Shown piece after piece: positions 52,182-62,235 of a stretch of 64,000 nucleotides of DNA. The stretch is from Starkeya sp. ORNL1. Lineage in GTDB: Bacteria; Pseudomonadota; Alphaproteobacteria; Rhizobiales; Xanthobacteraceae. The notes under the pieces were generated by a model that was not told where the DNA came from, searched no databases, and worked only from the letters and a program-made list of their open reading frames with translations. A program made the position numbers and the translations under genes. The stretch spans positions 1,984,001 through 2,048,000 of the forward strand of contig NZ_CP048834.1 in assembly GCF_012971745.1 (NCBI RefSeq), written 5' to 3'. Positions within the stretch are counted from its first letter, which is position 1. The number at the start of each line of letters is the position of its first letter.

Positions 52182-55169
52182 CTACGCCCGCTTCCTTCGC
52201 CTTACTTTCGTCTCCGCCGCCAGCAGCCGCTCGAACACCGCGCGCACCTCGCGCTGGGTTTCGAACAGGTGCGCTTCCAGCGTCGAGAAGTCCGGCATGG
52301 TGCCGGCGCGCGCGAGCAGGTGGCGCAGCGCGATGCTGGCGTCCGCCGGCTTGAACGGCGCCGTCACCGCGAGCCGCAGCACCTGGGTCAGGTCATGCAG
52401 CAGCCGGCAGGCATCGCCCAGGGTCTGGCCGTCCGCGGCGCTGAGCAGGCCGAGCCGGGTCGCATTGGCGATGACACGCTGCGTCGAGGTGTCGGCAATG
52501 TCCGGATGCCGCGCGGCATGGGCGAGCACGAGGTACTGCGCCAGGAACTCTATATCGACGAGGCCACCGGCGGCGTATTTCAGATCCCAGGGATCGTCCT
52601 CGCCCTTCTCGTCGGCGATGGCGCCGCGCATGTCGACGATGTCGGCGGCGAGCCGCGTGGCGTTGCGCTCGCGGCGCAGCACCGCGGCAATGGCCTTCTC
52701 CACCTCCGCGCGGAACGGCCTGGAGGCGCAAACCACGCGCGCCCGGGTCAGCGCCATGTGCTCCCAGGTCCAGGCTTCCTCGGCCTGGTAGATCTCGAAG
52801 GCGGCGAGCCGCGTCGCCACCGGGCCGGCGCGGCCGGACGGGCGCAGCCGCAGATCCACTTCATAGAGCTGGCCGGCATTGGTCGGCGTGGTCAGCGCGC
52901 TGACCAGGCGCTGCGTCAGCCGGGCGAAATATTGCGCGCCATAGAGCGGGCGGGCGCCGTCGGATTCCGGCTGCTCCTCGTCAAAGTCGTAGAGCATGAT
53001 GAGGTCGAGGTCGGAGCCGGCGGTCATCTCGCGCCCGCCCAGCTTGCCCATGGCGAGCACCGCCACCTCGGCGCCCTTGACCTTGCCATGAACCTCGGCG
53101 AAGCGCGCCTTCACCGCCGTGGCGAGGCCGCGGATGATGACGTCGGCGAGGCGCGCATAGGCCTCCCCGGCGCGGTTGGCCGAGAGCGTGCCGGCGAGGA
53201 TGCGCACGCCGAGCAGCACATGATATTCTTGGCGGAAGCGGCGAGCACGGTCGAGCAGGTCTTCCTCGTCCTCGGACTCGGCCAATAGCGCGGTGAGCCG
53301 TGCCTCCAGCGCCGCCTCGTCGGGCAACGCGCCGAAGAAGGTGGGGTCGAGCAGCGCATCGACCAGGCTGGGGCGGTGCGCCAGCATCTCGCCGAGCCGC
53401 GGCGCGGTGCCGAGTATGGTGGCGAGCAGCCGCACCAGATCGGGATTGTGCGCCAGCGCCGCCATCAGGCGCAGCCCCGTCGGCAATTCCTGGAAGAAGC
53501 GGTCGGCGGCGACCAGCGCGCGGTCCGGCTCGCCGCCGCGGGCGAGCGCATCGAGCAGGCCCGGCACGATCATGGCGAGCTGCTCGCGGCAGGCCGGGAT
53601 CTTGAGCGCGCGATAATGCCCGCGCAGCCAGCGGCGCACCGTCTCGCTCGCCGCCTTCGGCTCGGCATAGCCGAGGCGGTGCAGCGTTGCGAGCGTCTCG
53701 CGGTCGTCGGCGCCGTCGGGGAATTCCAGCCGGCCCTCCACGGCGGCGCGCGGCGGGGCGTCCTCGAACAGCTTGGAATAATGGTGCTGCACCCGGGTCA
53801 GGCGCTTGCCGAGTTCGCTGGCGAAATCGTCGCGACCGGCATAGCCCATGAAGCGGGCGAAGGCGTCGACGGCGGCCTCGTCCTCGGGCAGCGAATGGGT
53901 CTGCGCATCCGCCACCATCTGCAGCCGGTGCTCGACCCGGCGCAGATAGACATAGGCCTCTTCCAGCTCGTCATGCGCGTCCTGGCCGATCCAGCGATCG
54001 ACGGCAAGACGGTCCAGCGCCTCCAGCGTGCGCGGATTGCGCAACGAGGGATCGCGGCCGCCGGCGATGAGCTGCTGGGTCTGCACGAAGAACTCGATCT
54101 CGCGGATGCCGCCGCGGCCGAGCTTCACATTGTGGCCTTCGATGGCGATCGCCTCATGGCCGCGAAAGGCGTGGATCTCCTGCTTCATGGCGTGCACGTC
54201 CGCCACAGCCGCATAGTCCAGCGAGCGGCGCCAGACGAAGGGCGCGAGCTGGCGCAGGAACGCCTCGCCGAGCGCGAGGTCGCCGGCGATCGGGCGCGCC
54301 TTGATATAGGCGGCACGTTCCCAGGTGGCGCCTTCGCGCTCGTAATAATCCAGTGCGGCGTCAAGCGAGAGCGCGATCTGGGTGGAGGCCGGATCGGGGC
54401 GCAGCCTGAGATCGACGCGGGCGACATAGCCGTCGCCGGTACGCTCCTGGATCAGGCGAACCAGCGTGCGGGTGAGGCGCACGAAGAACGGTGCGGCCTC
54501 GACATCCTTGGCGAGCGGCGCGGCCTCGGGGTCGTAGAGCACAATGAGGTCGACATCGCTCGAATAGTTCAGTTCGCGCGCGCCATGCTTGCCCATGGCG
54601 AGCACGGTGTAGCCGGAGCCTGAGCCGAAGGTGCCATGCTTGCGCAGTTTCCGCCCAGCCACGGCTTCCCGCAGCAGATAGTCGACGGCGGCAGAGATCG
54701 CGGTGTCGGCGGTGGCGGTGAGCTCGCGGGTGATGGTGGTGAGACCGAAGGCGCCGCCGATGTCGGCGAGCGCGATGGTCAGCGCCGAGGTCGAGCGCAG
54801 CCGGCGCAGCGCCCGCATCACCTCGTCCTCGCTGGTGGCCGCAGCCACCGTGGCGAGCGCGCGATTTCGGGCGGCTGCGAGGGCGCTCGCGGGATCCGAG
54901 GAGAGGATTTCGAGGAGGCGCGGCGGATCGACGCGGATGAGGTCGGAAAGGAACGGAGAACCGGCGGCGACCGCTTCCAGTACCGCGCGGGCCTGCGGAT
55001 GGAGGCCGATGATTCGGTTGATTTCGGCCTTGATCGGGCTGGCAGCGTGGGAGAGCAGGTCGGAAAGCGCCTGTTTGCCGCCTTGCACGGCCTCGGGCGC
55101 CTCGTGGATAAGCCCCGCGAGCGTCATAGCGTCGTCATGTTCCGCCAGTTTCACGCGTCGCGACGCCAT
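52182..55169 (-). CDS. glnE: Bifunctional glutamine synthetase adenylyltransferase/deadenylase
   Basis: 995 residues with two nucleotidyltransferase domains: GKHGARELNYSSDVDLIVLYD around residue 200 and GKLGGREMTAGSDLDLIMLYD around residue 715, each with a DxD pair. One removes and one adds AMP on glutamine synthetase in response to nitrogen status. AGGAGACGGA directly before the ATG at 55169 supports this start over 55193. Its place beside degP, a two-component pair and ccm genes is the order seen in many rhizobia. Confidence 0.94.
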   Translation of the reverse strand: MASRRVKLAEHDDAMTLAGLIHEAPEAVQGGKQALSDLLSHAASPIKAEINRIIGLHPQARAVLEAVAAGSPFLSDLIRVDPPRLLEILSSDPASALAAARNRALATVAAATSEDEVMRALRRLRSTSALTIALADIGGAFGLTTITRELTATADTAISAAVDYLLREAVAGRKLRKHGTFGSGSGYTVLAMGKHGARELNYSSDVDLIVLYDPEAAPLAKDVEAAPFFVRLTRTLVRLIQERTGDGYVARVDLRLRPDPASTQIALSLDAALDYYEREGATWERAAYIKARPIAGDLALGEAFLRQLAPFVWRRSLDYAAVADVHAMKQEIHAFRGHEAIAIEGHNVKLGRGGIREIEFFVQTQQLIAGGRDPSLRNPRTLEALDRLAVDRWIGQDAHDELEEAYVYLRRVEHRLQMVADAQTHSLPEDEAAVDAFARFMGYAGRDDFASELGKRLTRVQHHYSKLFEDAPPRAAVEGRLEFPDGADDRETLATLHRLGYAEPKAASETVRRWLRGHYRALKIPACREQLAMIVPGLLDALARGGEPDRALVAADRFFQELPTGLRLMAALAHNPDLVRLLATILGTAPRLGEMLAHRPSLVDALLDPTFFGALPDEAALEARLTALLAESEDEEDLLDRARRFRQEYHVLLGVRILAGTLSANRAGEAYARLADVIIRGLATAVKARFAEVHGKVKGAEVAVLAMGKLGGREMTAGSDLDLIMLYDFDEEQPESDGARPLYGAQYFARLTQRLVSALTTPTNAGQLYEVDLRLRPSGRAGPVATRLAAFEIYQAEEAWTWEHMALTRARVVCASRPFRAEVEKAIAAVLRRERNATRLAADIVDMRGAIADEKGEDDPWDLKYAAGGLVDIEFLAQYLVLAHAARHPDIADTSTQRVIANATRLGLLSAADGQTLGDACRLLHDLTQVLRLAVTAPFKPADASIALRHLLARAGTMPDFSTLEAHLFETQREVRAVFERLLAAETKVRRRKRA

Positions 55170-55294
55170 TCCGTCTCCTGCCTTTCCCGTCAATCCAGTC
55201 AGAGCTTACGCGAAGCTGGTTGTCAAAATGCTGCTGAACCCGTCGTGAAGGGCGCGTTCATGCAATTACGCGTTGGAAGCGCGCCCGGCTTCAG

Positions 55295-55391
55295 CATCCT
55301 TCGAGGCCCGGCGTCGCCGGGCACCTCAGGATGAGGTCGCGTTTAGAGAACGACCTCATCCTGAGGTGCCGCGAAGCGGCCTCGAAGGATG
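55295..55391. repeat. Family A palindromic dyad A16
   Basis: Units 55295-55333 (inner CCCGGC-GTC-GCCGGG) and 55357-55391 across 23 bases. Between the EnvZ-like kinase gene and glnE, both on the minus strand. Confidence 0.9.
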
Positions 55392-55413
55392 CCCACGCAG
55401 GGCAACCGCCCCC

Positions 55414-56811
55414 TCACCCCACCGTCGGCACATCGAGCGGCAGCTCGATCACCACGCGCAGGCCCGGAGCGTTGTCCTCCAGCGCGATGGTGCCGCCGTG
55501 CAGATGCGTCACCGCCGCTGCCAGCGACAGGCCGAGGCCGGAGCCCGGCTGGGTCCGGCTCTCCTCCAGCCGCACGAAACGCTCCAGCACGCGCTTGCGG
55601 TCGGCCTCGGGAATGCCCGGCCCCTGGTCGGCAACGATGACGCAGGCGTTTTGATCCCGCCGCTCGGCGCTGATGCGCAGGCTGCGGCGCTCGCCCAAGT
55701 CTGGTGCACTGTATTTAATCGCATTGTCGATCAGATTCGAGAGCGCCTGCCCGAATAGTTCGCGCACGCCGCGCACCATCAGCGGTTCGTGCGCCTCGAC
55801 CACGAGGTCGATGCCCTGCTCGTCCGCCACCGGCTCGTAGAGTTCGGCCACCGCATTCACGCTCTCGGCAAGGTCGAACGCCACCATCTTGTCGCGCGCT
55901 TGCCCGGCCTCGGCACGGGCGATCATCAGCAGCGCGTCGAAGGTGCGGATCAGCCCGTCGGATTCGTCGATGGTGTGCTCGGTGGCGGCGCGCCATTGCT
56001 CGTCGCCCGAGGCGGTGCGCAGCGCATCCTCGGCGCGGTTGCGCAGCCGGGTGAGCGGGGTCTTGAGATCATGGGCGATATTGTCGGACACTTCCTTCAG
56101 CCCGGCCATCAGCGCCTCGATGCGCTCCAGCATGGCGTTGAGGCTGAGGGCGAGGCGGTCGAACTCGTCGTCGCTGCCATGCACGGCGAGCCGGCCGGAG
56201 AGGTTGCCGGCCATGATGCTCTCGGTGGTCCCGGTCATCTGGTCGATGCGCTTCAGGACGCGGCGGGTAACGAAAAGGCCGCCGGCGACGCCCATCACCA
56301 CCAGCACCACCAGCCCCCACAGCGCCGGGCGGATGATGATCTGGCGCAGCTCCTCGCGCTCCACCACGTCGCGCCCGACCAGCACGCGGAACTCGCCGGG
56401 CAGGAACAGCACCTTCACCAGCGCGCGGCTGGGATGCCCGCTCTGGTCCTCGGAGCGGACATAGTCGATCTCCTTCCAGCCCGGCGTGTCGATGATGTTG
56501 AGCGGCAGGTTCAGCACATTGCCGGCCAGCGTCTCGCCGGTGAAGGTGGTGATGAGATAGAGCCCGGCGCCCGGCGCGCGCGAGCGCCGGTTGATGATCG
56601 ACACCAGCCGGTTGATGCCGCCGAGACGGTACTGCTCGTCGAGGATGCGGGCCTCGTTCTCGATCGCCTCGGTGGCCTGGCTGATGACCAGGCGCTGGGT
56701 GTGCCAGCCGAGATAGGCGATGACCGACGCCGCGAAGATCGCGAAGACGATGAGGTAGGCCGCGATCAGCTTGAACGCGGTGGTGCGCGTCAGCCTACCG
56801 AGCGACGTCAC
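55414..56811 (-). CDS. EnvZ-type sensor histidine kinase
   Basis: 465 residues: membrane helices near 15-35 and 170-190 around a periplasmic loop, a HAMP region, HisKA site H247 in NIAHDLKTPLTRLRN, and an ATPase domain with NLIDNAIKYS, DQGPGIPE and GSGLGLSL. It is the partner of the regulator encoded just upstream, with a 17-base overlap. The start is uncertain: GTG at 56811 or TTG at 56817, both inside the regulator gene. Confidence 0.88.
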   Translation of the reverse strand: MTSLGRLTRTTAFKLIAAYLIVFAIFAASVIAYLGWHTQRLVISQATEAIENEARILDEQYRLGGINRLVSIINRRSRAPGAGLYLITTFTGETLAGNVLNLPLNIIDTPGWKEIDYVRSEDQSGHPSRALVKVLFLPGEFRVLVGRDVVEREELRQIIIRPALWGLVVLVVMGVAGGLFVTRRVLKRIDQMTGTTESIMAGNLSGRLAVHGSDDEFDRLALSLNAMLERIEALMAGLKEVSDNIAHDLKTPLTRLRNRAEDALRTASGDEQWRAATEHTIDESDGLIRTFDALLMIARAEAGQARDKMVAFDLAESVNAVAELYEPVADEQGIDLVVEAHEPLMVRGVRELFGQALSNLIDNAIKYSAPDLGERRSLRISAERRDQNACVIVADQGPGIPEADRKRVLERFVRLEESRTQPGSGLGLSLAAAVTHLHGGTIALEDNAPGLRVVIELPLDVPTVG

Positions 56812-57475
56812 GGACAATATATCCGGCGCCGCGCACCGTATGCAGCAATGGCGGCTCGAAGCCCTTGTCGATCTTGGAGCGCAGCCGCGAGACGTGGACG
56901 TCGATGACGTTGGTCTGGGGATCGAAATGATAGTCCCAGACATTCTCCAAGAGCATGGTGCGCGTCACCACCTGGCCGGCATGGCGCATCAGATATTCGA
57001 GCAGGCGAAACTCGCGCGGCTGCAGCACGATCTCATGCCCGGCGCGGGTGACGCGATGGGCGAGGCGATCGAGCTCGAGATCGGCGACGCGGTAAACCGT
57101 GTCGGTGCCCTGCGGGCCGCCGCGCCGCGCCAGCGCCTCGACGCGGGCCAGCAATTCGGAGAAGGCATAGGGCTTGGGCAGATAGTCGTCGCCGCCGGCG
57201 CGCAGGCCGGTGACGCGGTCGTCGACCTGGCCGAGCGCGGAGAGGATGAGCGCCGGGGTCTTGTCGCCGCGGCCGCGCAATTCGGTGATCAGCGACAGGC
57301 CGTCGCGCCGCGGCAGCATGCGGTCGACGATCAATACGTCGTAGCCGCCGTCGAGGGCGAGGGCGAGGCCCTCTTCGCCATCGGCGGCGTGGTCGGCCAC
57401 ATGGCCGGCCTCGCGAAAAGCCTTGCGGAGATAATCGGAGGCGTCGCGGTCATCTTCGACGACGAGCAGGCGCAT
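56795..57475 (-). CDS. OmpR-family response regulator
   Basis: 226 residues: receiver domain starting MRLLVVEDDRD with phosphorylation site D51 (YDVLIVDRMLP), then a winged-helix DNA-binding domain (about 130-225) with QPREFRLLEYLMRHAGQVVTR and VDVHVSRLRSKID. I use ATG at 57475 because receiver domains start there; an ATG at 57562 would add 29 residues with no known function. Co-transcribed with the sensor kinase. The signal is unknown. Confidence 0.9.
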   Translation of the reverse strand: MRLLVVEDDRDASDYLRKAFREAGHVADHAADGEEGLALALDGGYDVLIVDRMLPRRDGLSLITELRGRGDKTPALILSALGQVDDRVTGLRAGGDDYLPKPYAFSELLARVEALARRGGPQGTDTVYRVADLELDRLAHRVTRAGHEIVLQPREFRLLEYLMRHAGQVVTRTMLLENVWDYHFDPQTNVIDVHVSRLRSKIDKGFEPPLLHTVRGAGYIVRDVAR

Positions 57476-57650
57476 GGCGAAGTCTTCGGCGGTCCGGGCG
57501 AGATCGGCGCGCTCGATGGGTCGATAGTCGAGAGTGCCGAAGGTGGAGGGATTCGTGCTCATGACCATGTACGCCATTTCTCGCCCCGCGCCTAATCAAT
57601 GCCGTGTGGACGAAGCCTCGCGGACGCTGCGTTTGGGGGGTGGAAAGCGA

Positions 57651-57678
57651 CACGGGGAGCCCTTGCGAGCTCCCCGTG
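57651..57678 (-). terminator. Hairpin between htrA-like gene and regulator gene
   Basis: Perfect 10-bp stem CACGGGGAGC / GCTCCCCGTG with an 8-base loop. On the minus strand TCGCTTTCC follows, a poor T-run. It is placed to separate the two transcripts. Confidence 0.45.
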
Positions 57679-57787
57679 CGCCATCGGACCGGTTGTGACC
57701 CTAGGGGGGCGACGGAACAGGCCATAGCCGGGACCGATATGCCCCGGGGCGAAATCCGCCCCGGTTAGTACTCAGAGTAGGCTTTCT

Positions 57788-57900
57788 CCCCCTCTCCCCA
57801 TTGGGGAGAGGGTCGGGGTGAGGGGTCTGCAACACTTCGCAGCCTCGTCACCCCTCACCGACCCGCTTCGCAGGCCACCTCTCCCCAACGGGGAGAGGGA
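57788..57900. repeat. Family B palindromic pair
   Basis: CCCCTCTCCCCA-TTGGGGAGAGGG...GTGAGGGG and a reversed copy ending CTCTCCCCAACGGGGAGAGGG, just downstream of the htrA-like stop. Confidence 0.8.
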
Positions 57901-57915
57901 AAGTACAGCTCAGCC

Positions 57916-59493
57916 TCAGCCGTTCGACTTGCCAAGCGAGATGGCGACGAAGCGCGTGCCCTGCTCGGACTTCACCCGCATCAGCACCGCCTTGCGGTTC
58001 TCCTTGCGGGCTTCGGCGAGGCCCGAGCGGACGTCGGCCGGGGTCATGACCGGCTTGCCACCCACGTCGAGGATGACGTCGCCGGACTTGATGCCGCGCT
58101 CAGCGGCCGGGCCGTTCGGATCGACCTGGGTGACCACCACGCCTTCGTTACCAGCGCCGGCAACACCCTTGGCGGGGGCCAGCGACAGGCCGAGGCGCGG
58201 CAAGCCGGCGCCGGCCGCATCGCCCTGGTCATTATTGTCGTCGCCGGCCTTCTTGTCGGCGGAGGCGACTTCGTTCGGCAGCTGCTCCAGCGTCACCGCC
58301 ACCTTCATGTCCTTGCCATTGCGCAGGACAGAGAGCTGAACGGTGGTGCCCGGCTTCTTCTGGGCGATCTTGCGCGACATCTCGCGGCTGTCCTTCACCG
58401 GATCGCCGTCGATCGCGGTGACGACATCACCCGCCTTGAGGCCGGCCTTGTCGCCCGGGGTGCCGGACTGGACCTGGGCGATCAGCGCGCCGGAGTCGTC
58501 CTTCATGCCGAGGGCTTCGGCAACATCGTCGCTGACTGCCTGGATCTGCACGCCGACATAGCCGCGGGCCACGGTGCCGCCGCTCTTCAGCGCGTCGACC
58601 ACCTGCGAGACGGTCTCCGAGGGGATCGCGAAGGCGATGCCGACATTGCCGCCCGAGGGGGAGACGATGGCGGTGTTCATGCCGATGACGTCGCCGTTCA
58701 GCGAGAAGGTCGGGCCACCGGAATTGCCGCGATTGATCGGGGCGTCGATCTGCAGGAAGTCGTCATAGGGGCCGGAGCCGATGTCGCGGCCACGGGCCGA
58801 GACGATGCCCGCGGTCACGGTGCCGCCGAGGCCGAACGGGTTGCCGACCGCGACCACCCAATCGCCGACGCGCGGCGCGGAGGTAGCGAGCTTCACCCAG
58901 GGGAAGTCACCCTTGCCGTCGACCTTGAGCAGCGCGACGTCGGTGCGCGGATCGGTGCCGATCACCTTGGCGGTGTAGGTCTTGCCGTCGGTGGTGGTGA
59001 TGTCGACCTCGGTCGCCTGATCGACGACGTGGTTATTGGTCACGACATAGCCGTCGGCGGAGATGAAGAAGCCGGAGCCCTGGCCGACGATGCGGCCGTG
59101 CTGCTCGGGACCGCGCGGGCCGCGCTGGCCACCGTCCGGCGTGATGCCGAAGCGCTTCATGAAGCGCTCGATCTGCGGGGGCACGTTCTGGCCACCGCCG
59201 AACGGATTGCCGTCGCCGTCATCGTCGTTCATCGCGGTCTCGGCCGGCTCGTCCTTCTTCACCTTCACGCTGACGACAGCGGGGGTGACCTTCTCGACGA
59301 TGTCGGCGAAGGAGAAGGTGTTGGCGGGCTGCGAGGTGGTGATCTGCGCGAGCGCGGGGGTCACGGCCTCGGGCAGAGCGAGGGCGCCGAAAGCGCCGCC
59401 GGCAAGAGCGAGGGTGAAGACGCCGGCGAGCAGGCGATTGCGGCTCGAGCGCAGGGGGGAGGTCTTGTTTTCGGGAAGCGCGTTGCGCGACAT
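57916..59493 (-). CDS. degP: HtrA/DegP-type periplasmic serine protease
   Basis: 525 residues: signal segment (20-49, ending ALAQ), a protease domain with H155 in VTNNHVV, D185 in DPRTDVALLK and S258 in NRGNSGGP, then two PDZ domains (about 310-400 and 425-515). It degrades or refolds damaged envelope proteins. GAGGAC lies upstream of the ATG. It follows ccmH on the same strand after 93 bases, as in several rhizobia. The symbol is by family; DegQ-type cannot be excluded. Confidence 0.92.
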   Translation of the reverse strand: MSRNALPENKTSPLRSSRNRLLAGVFTLALAGGAFGALALPEAVTPALAQITTSQPANTFSFADIVEKVTPAVVSVKVKKDEPAETAMNDDDGDGNPFGGGQNVPPQIERFMKRFGITPDGGQRGPRGPEQHGRIVGQGSGFFISADGYVVTNNHVVDQATEVDITTTDGKTYTAKVIGTDPRTDVALLKVDGKGDFPWVKLATSAPRVGDWVVAVGNPFGLGGTVTAGIVSARGRDIGSGPYDDFLQIDAPINRGNSGGPTFSLNGDVIGMNTAIVSPSGGNVGIAFAIPSETVSQVVDALKSGGTVARGYVGVQIQAVSDDVAEALGMKDDSGALIAQVQSGTPGDKAGLKAGDVVTAIDGDPVKDSREMSRKIAQKKPGTTVQLSVLRNGKDMKVAVTLEQLPNEVASADKKAGDDNNDQGDAAGAGLPRLGLSLAPAKGVAGAGNEGVVVTQVDPNGPAAERGIKSGDVILDVGGKPVMTPADVRSGLAEARKENRKAVLMRVKSEQGTRFVAISLGKSNG

Positions 59494-59586
59494 GAGTGCG
59501 TCCTCGTTCGTCTCATCACTGCCCCTGGCGGGCAGGCTTGAGATGCAAGCTAGGACGTCTCGCCTTAACGCAAACTGGCGGGGGCG

Positions 59587-60078
59587 TTAAAGTTTCGTAA
59601 GGTCCGCAGCCGGCGCATCGAGCAACCGGTGGAGTTTTTCTTCCTCCTCGGGCGACAACCCTGCGGTAGCCTGAGCCTCCTGCCGGCGGCGGCGCGCAAA
59701 GACAAAAGCGCCGGCAAAGCCTGCAACCAGAACGGCAAACGGCGCTACCCAGAGCAGCACATTGGCGCCGTGCAGGGTCGGGCGCATCAGCACGAACTCG
59801 CCATAGCGGGCGACCAGGAAGTCGAGCACCTGATCATTGCTGTCGCCGGCCTTCAGCCGTTCACGAACCAGAATGCGCAGGTCACGGGCCAACGGGGCGT
59901 CCGAATCATCGATCGACTGATTCTGGCAGACCATGCAGCGCAGTTCGCGCGACAGCTCGCGGGCGCGGGCTTCCATCGCCGGATCGGCGAGCACCTCGTC
60001 CGGCTGCACGGCAAGCACCGGAGTGGCAATGCTCAAGCCGGAGATGAGCAATGCCAGGGCAAGGAGGATGGCGCGCAT
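59587..60078 (-). CDS. ccmH: Cytochrome c maturation thiol protein CcmH
   Basis: 163 residues: signal peptide (1-23), redox motif L-R-C48-M-V-C51-Q-N-Q, and one C-terminal membrane anchor (about 112-133) before a charged tail. It keeps apocytochrome thiols reduced for heme attachment. ATG at 60078 gives a clean signal peptide. A second in-frame ATG at 60210, overlapping the ccmF stop, would add 44 residues through a family D repeat; I think that repeat separated the two genes. Confidence 0.93.
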   Translation of the reverse strand: MRAILLALALLISGLSIATPVLAVQPDEVLADPAMEARARELSRELRCMVCQNQSIDDSDAPLARDLRILVRERLKAGDSNDQVLDFLVARYGEFVLMRPTLHGANVLLWVAPFAVLVAGFAGAFVFARRRRQEAQATAGLSPEEEEKLHRLLDAPAADLTKL

Positions 60079-60092
60079 CCACCCAGGTACAC

Positions 60093-60180
60093 CCTCATGC
60101 CCGGGCTTGACCCGGGCACCCAGTGACCGAGCTGGTGCTCCCAGCCTTCTGGATCTCCGGGTCAAGCCCGGGGATGAGGG
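60093..60180. repeat. Family D palindromic pair (CCCGGGTCAAGCCCGGG type)
   Basis: CTCATGCCCGGGCTTGACCC and, inverted, GGGTCAAGCCCGGGGATGAG. It lies between ccmF and ccmH inside the operon. Confidence 0.8.
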
Positions 60181-60209
60181 AAGGTGGGAGCGAGCGCTGT
60201 TCATGGACA

Positions 60210-62198
60210 TCACTCCGCCGCCGCGACCTGCGGCGTGCGCCGCGCCTTGGCAGGCTTGGGAGCGCCGACGCGCAGGCGGCGGTCGGAGAGCGACAGCACG
60301 CCGCCCAGCGCCATCACCACGGCGCCGAGCCAGATCAGCGTCACCAGCGGCTTCCAATAGGCGCGTACGCCGATGCCGCCGCCGGGCAGTTCGTCGCCGA
60401 CGCTGACATAGAGCTGGCTGAAGCCGAAGGTGCGGATGCCGGCCTCGGTGGTCGGCATGTTGCGCGCCATGAACAGCCGCTTGGAGGAGGTGATGGTGCC
60501 CTCCACCACGCCGCCGCGGCGGATGTCGAACACCGCGGCGACCTCGCGGAAGTTCGGCCCGGTGCGCGGCTCGACGCGGGCGAGCGTCAGCTCATAGCCG
60601 CCGAGCGCCAAGGTGCCGCCCTGCTTGATGCCGGCGATGCGCTCCTCGCTCCAGCTGGTCTCGCTGACGATGCCGATCAGCACGATGCCGACGCCGGCAT
60701 GAGCCAGCGCCGCGCCATAGGTGGCGCGCGGCAGGCCGCGCAGGCGCGCCCAGGCGGTCGCGAGCGGCACCCGGCCGAGACCGGCGCGCTCGGCGATGTC
60801 GACCACCGCGCCGAGGATGACGAAGGCGGCAAGGCCGAGCCCGGCCAGCGCCAGCACCGGCCCGCCAATGGTGACGAAACCGGCGAGTACCGCGACCAGC
60901 AGCGCGCCGCCAAAGGCCCACAGCAGGCGCTGGGCGACGCCATAGAGATCGCCGCGCTTCCAGGCCAGCAGCGGGCCGAACGGCATGGCGAAGGCGACGG
61001 GCAGCATCAGGCTGCCGACCACCAGATTGAAGTAAGGCGGGCCGACGGTGATCTTCTCGCCGTCGAGCGCCTCCAGCACCAGCGGATAGAGCGTGCCGAT
61101 CAGCACCGCCGCCGCTGCCGCGGTGAGCAGCAGATTGTTCAGCACCAGCGCGCCCTCGCGCGAGATCGGCGCGAAAATGCCGCCCTGCTTCAGAAGCGGC
61201 GCGCGCCAGGCGAACAGCGACAGCGAGCCGCCGATGAACAGCACGAGGATGGCGAGGATGAAGACGCCGCGGGTCGGGTCTGTGGCAAAGGCGTGCACCG
61301 AGGTGAGCACGCCGGAGCGCACCAGGAAGGTGCCGAGCAGCGACAGCGAGAAGGCAAGGATGGCGAGCAGCACCGTCCACACCTTGAGCGCGTCGCGCTT
61401 TTCCATGACGACGGCGGAGTGCAGCAGCGCGGTGCCGGCGAACCACGGCATCAGCGAGGCATTCTCCACCGGGTCCCAGAACCACCAGCCGCCCCAGCCG
61501 AGCTCGTAATAGGCCCAGTAAGAACCCATGGCGATGCCGACCGTGAGGCAGGCCCAGGCGGCGAGCGCCCAGGGCCGCACCCAGCGCGCCCAGGCGGCAT
61601 CGATCCGCCCGTCGATCAACGCGGCGACGGCAAAGGCGAAGGTGATGGAGAAGCCGACATAGCCGAGATAGAGCAGCGGCGGATGGATGGCGAGGCCGAT
61701 ATCCTGCAGCACCGGATTGAGGTCGTTGCCCTCGGCCGGCGGCGGCAGCACCCGCAGGAACGGGTTCGAGGTCAAAAGGATGAACAGCAGGAAGGCGACG
61801 CCGATGGAGCCCTGCACGCCGAGCACGTTGGCCTTGAGACGCGCCGGCAGGTTCGAGCCGAAAATCGCGACGAAGGCGCCGAACAGCGTCAGCACCAGCA
61901 CCCACAGCAGCATGGAGCCTTCATGGTTGCCCCAGGTGCCGGTGATCTTGAACAGCATCGGCTTCATCGAGTGCGAGTTCTCGACGACGTTCAGCACCGA
62001 GAAGTCGGACTGCACATAGGCGGCGACCAGCGCCGCGAAGGCGAGGCTGACAAAGCCGAAGCCGGCCACCGCCAGCATCGGGCCGGTGCGCATCAGCGCG
62101 GTATCGTTGGTGCGCGCGCCCCAGATCGGCAGCGCGGTCTGCAGGATCGCCATGACGAGGGCGAGCACGAGGGCGTAATGGCCGGTCTCGGGGATCAT
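60210..62198 (-). CDS. ccmF: Cytochrome c heme lyase subunit CcmF
   Basis: 662 residues, a polytopic membrane protein of about 15 helices. The heme-handling WGGWWFWDPVEN (235-246) and conserved His such as H92 in GNHEGSMLLW identify CcmF. With CcmH and CcmI it moves heme from CcmE to apocytochromes, as needed for the XoxG-like and c2-like cytochromes here. GGGAG lies 7 bases before the ATG at 62198. Confidence 0.95.
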   Translation of the reverse strand: MIPETGHYALVLALVMAILQTALPIWGARTNDTALMRTGPMLAVAGFGFVSLAFAALVAAYVQSDFSVLNVVENSHSMKPMLFKITGTWGNHEGSMLLWVLVLTLFGAFVAIFGSNLPARLKANVLGVQGSIGVAFLLFILLTSNPFLRVLPPPAEGNDLNPVLQDIGLAIHPPLLYLGYVGFSITFAFAVAALIDGRIDAAWARWVRPWALAAWACLTVGIAMGSYWAYYELGWGGWWFWDPVENASLMPWFAGTALLHSAVVMEKRDALKVWTVLLAILAFSLSLLGTFLVRSGVLTSVHAFATDPTRGVFILAILVLFIGGSLSLFAWRAPLLKQGGIFAPISREGALVLNNLLLTAAAAAVLIGTLYPLVLEALDGEKITVGPPYFNLVVGSLMLPVAFAMPFGPLLAWKRGDLYGVAQRLLWAFGGALLVAVLAGFVTIGGPVLALAGLGLAAFVILGAVVDIAERAGLGRVPLATAWARLRGLPRATYGAALAHAGVGIVLIGIVSETSWSEERIAGIKQGGTLALGGYELTLARVEPRTGPNFREVAAVFDIRRGGVVEGTITSSKRLFMARNMPTTEAGIRTFGFSQLYVSVGDELPGGGIGVRAYWKPLVTLIWLGAVVMALGGVLSLSDRRLRVGAPKPAKARRTPQVAAAE

Positions 62199-62235
62199 GC
62201 GGCGCTCCCGGAAAGGGGTGTTGCGCGGGGGTGGG

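Larger units (their letters stand above)
57476..57915. other. Gap between regulator and htrA-like gene
   Basis: It holds a strong hairpin (57651-57678), a family B pair (57788-57900) and, near 57475-57562, either the start of the regulator gene or its leader. No other gene is seen. Confidence 0.5.
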
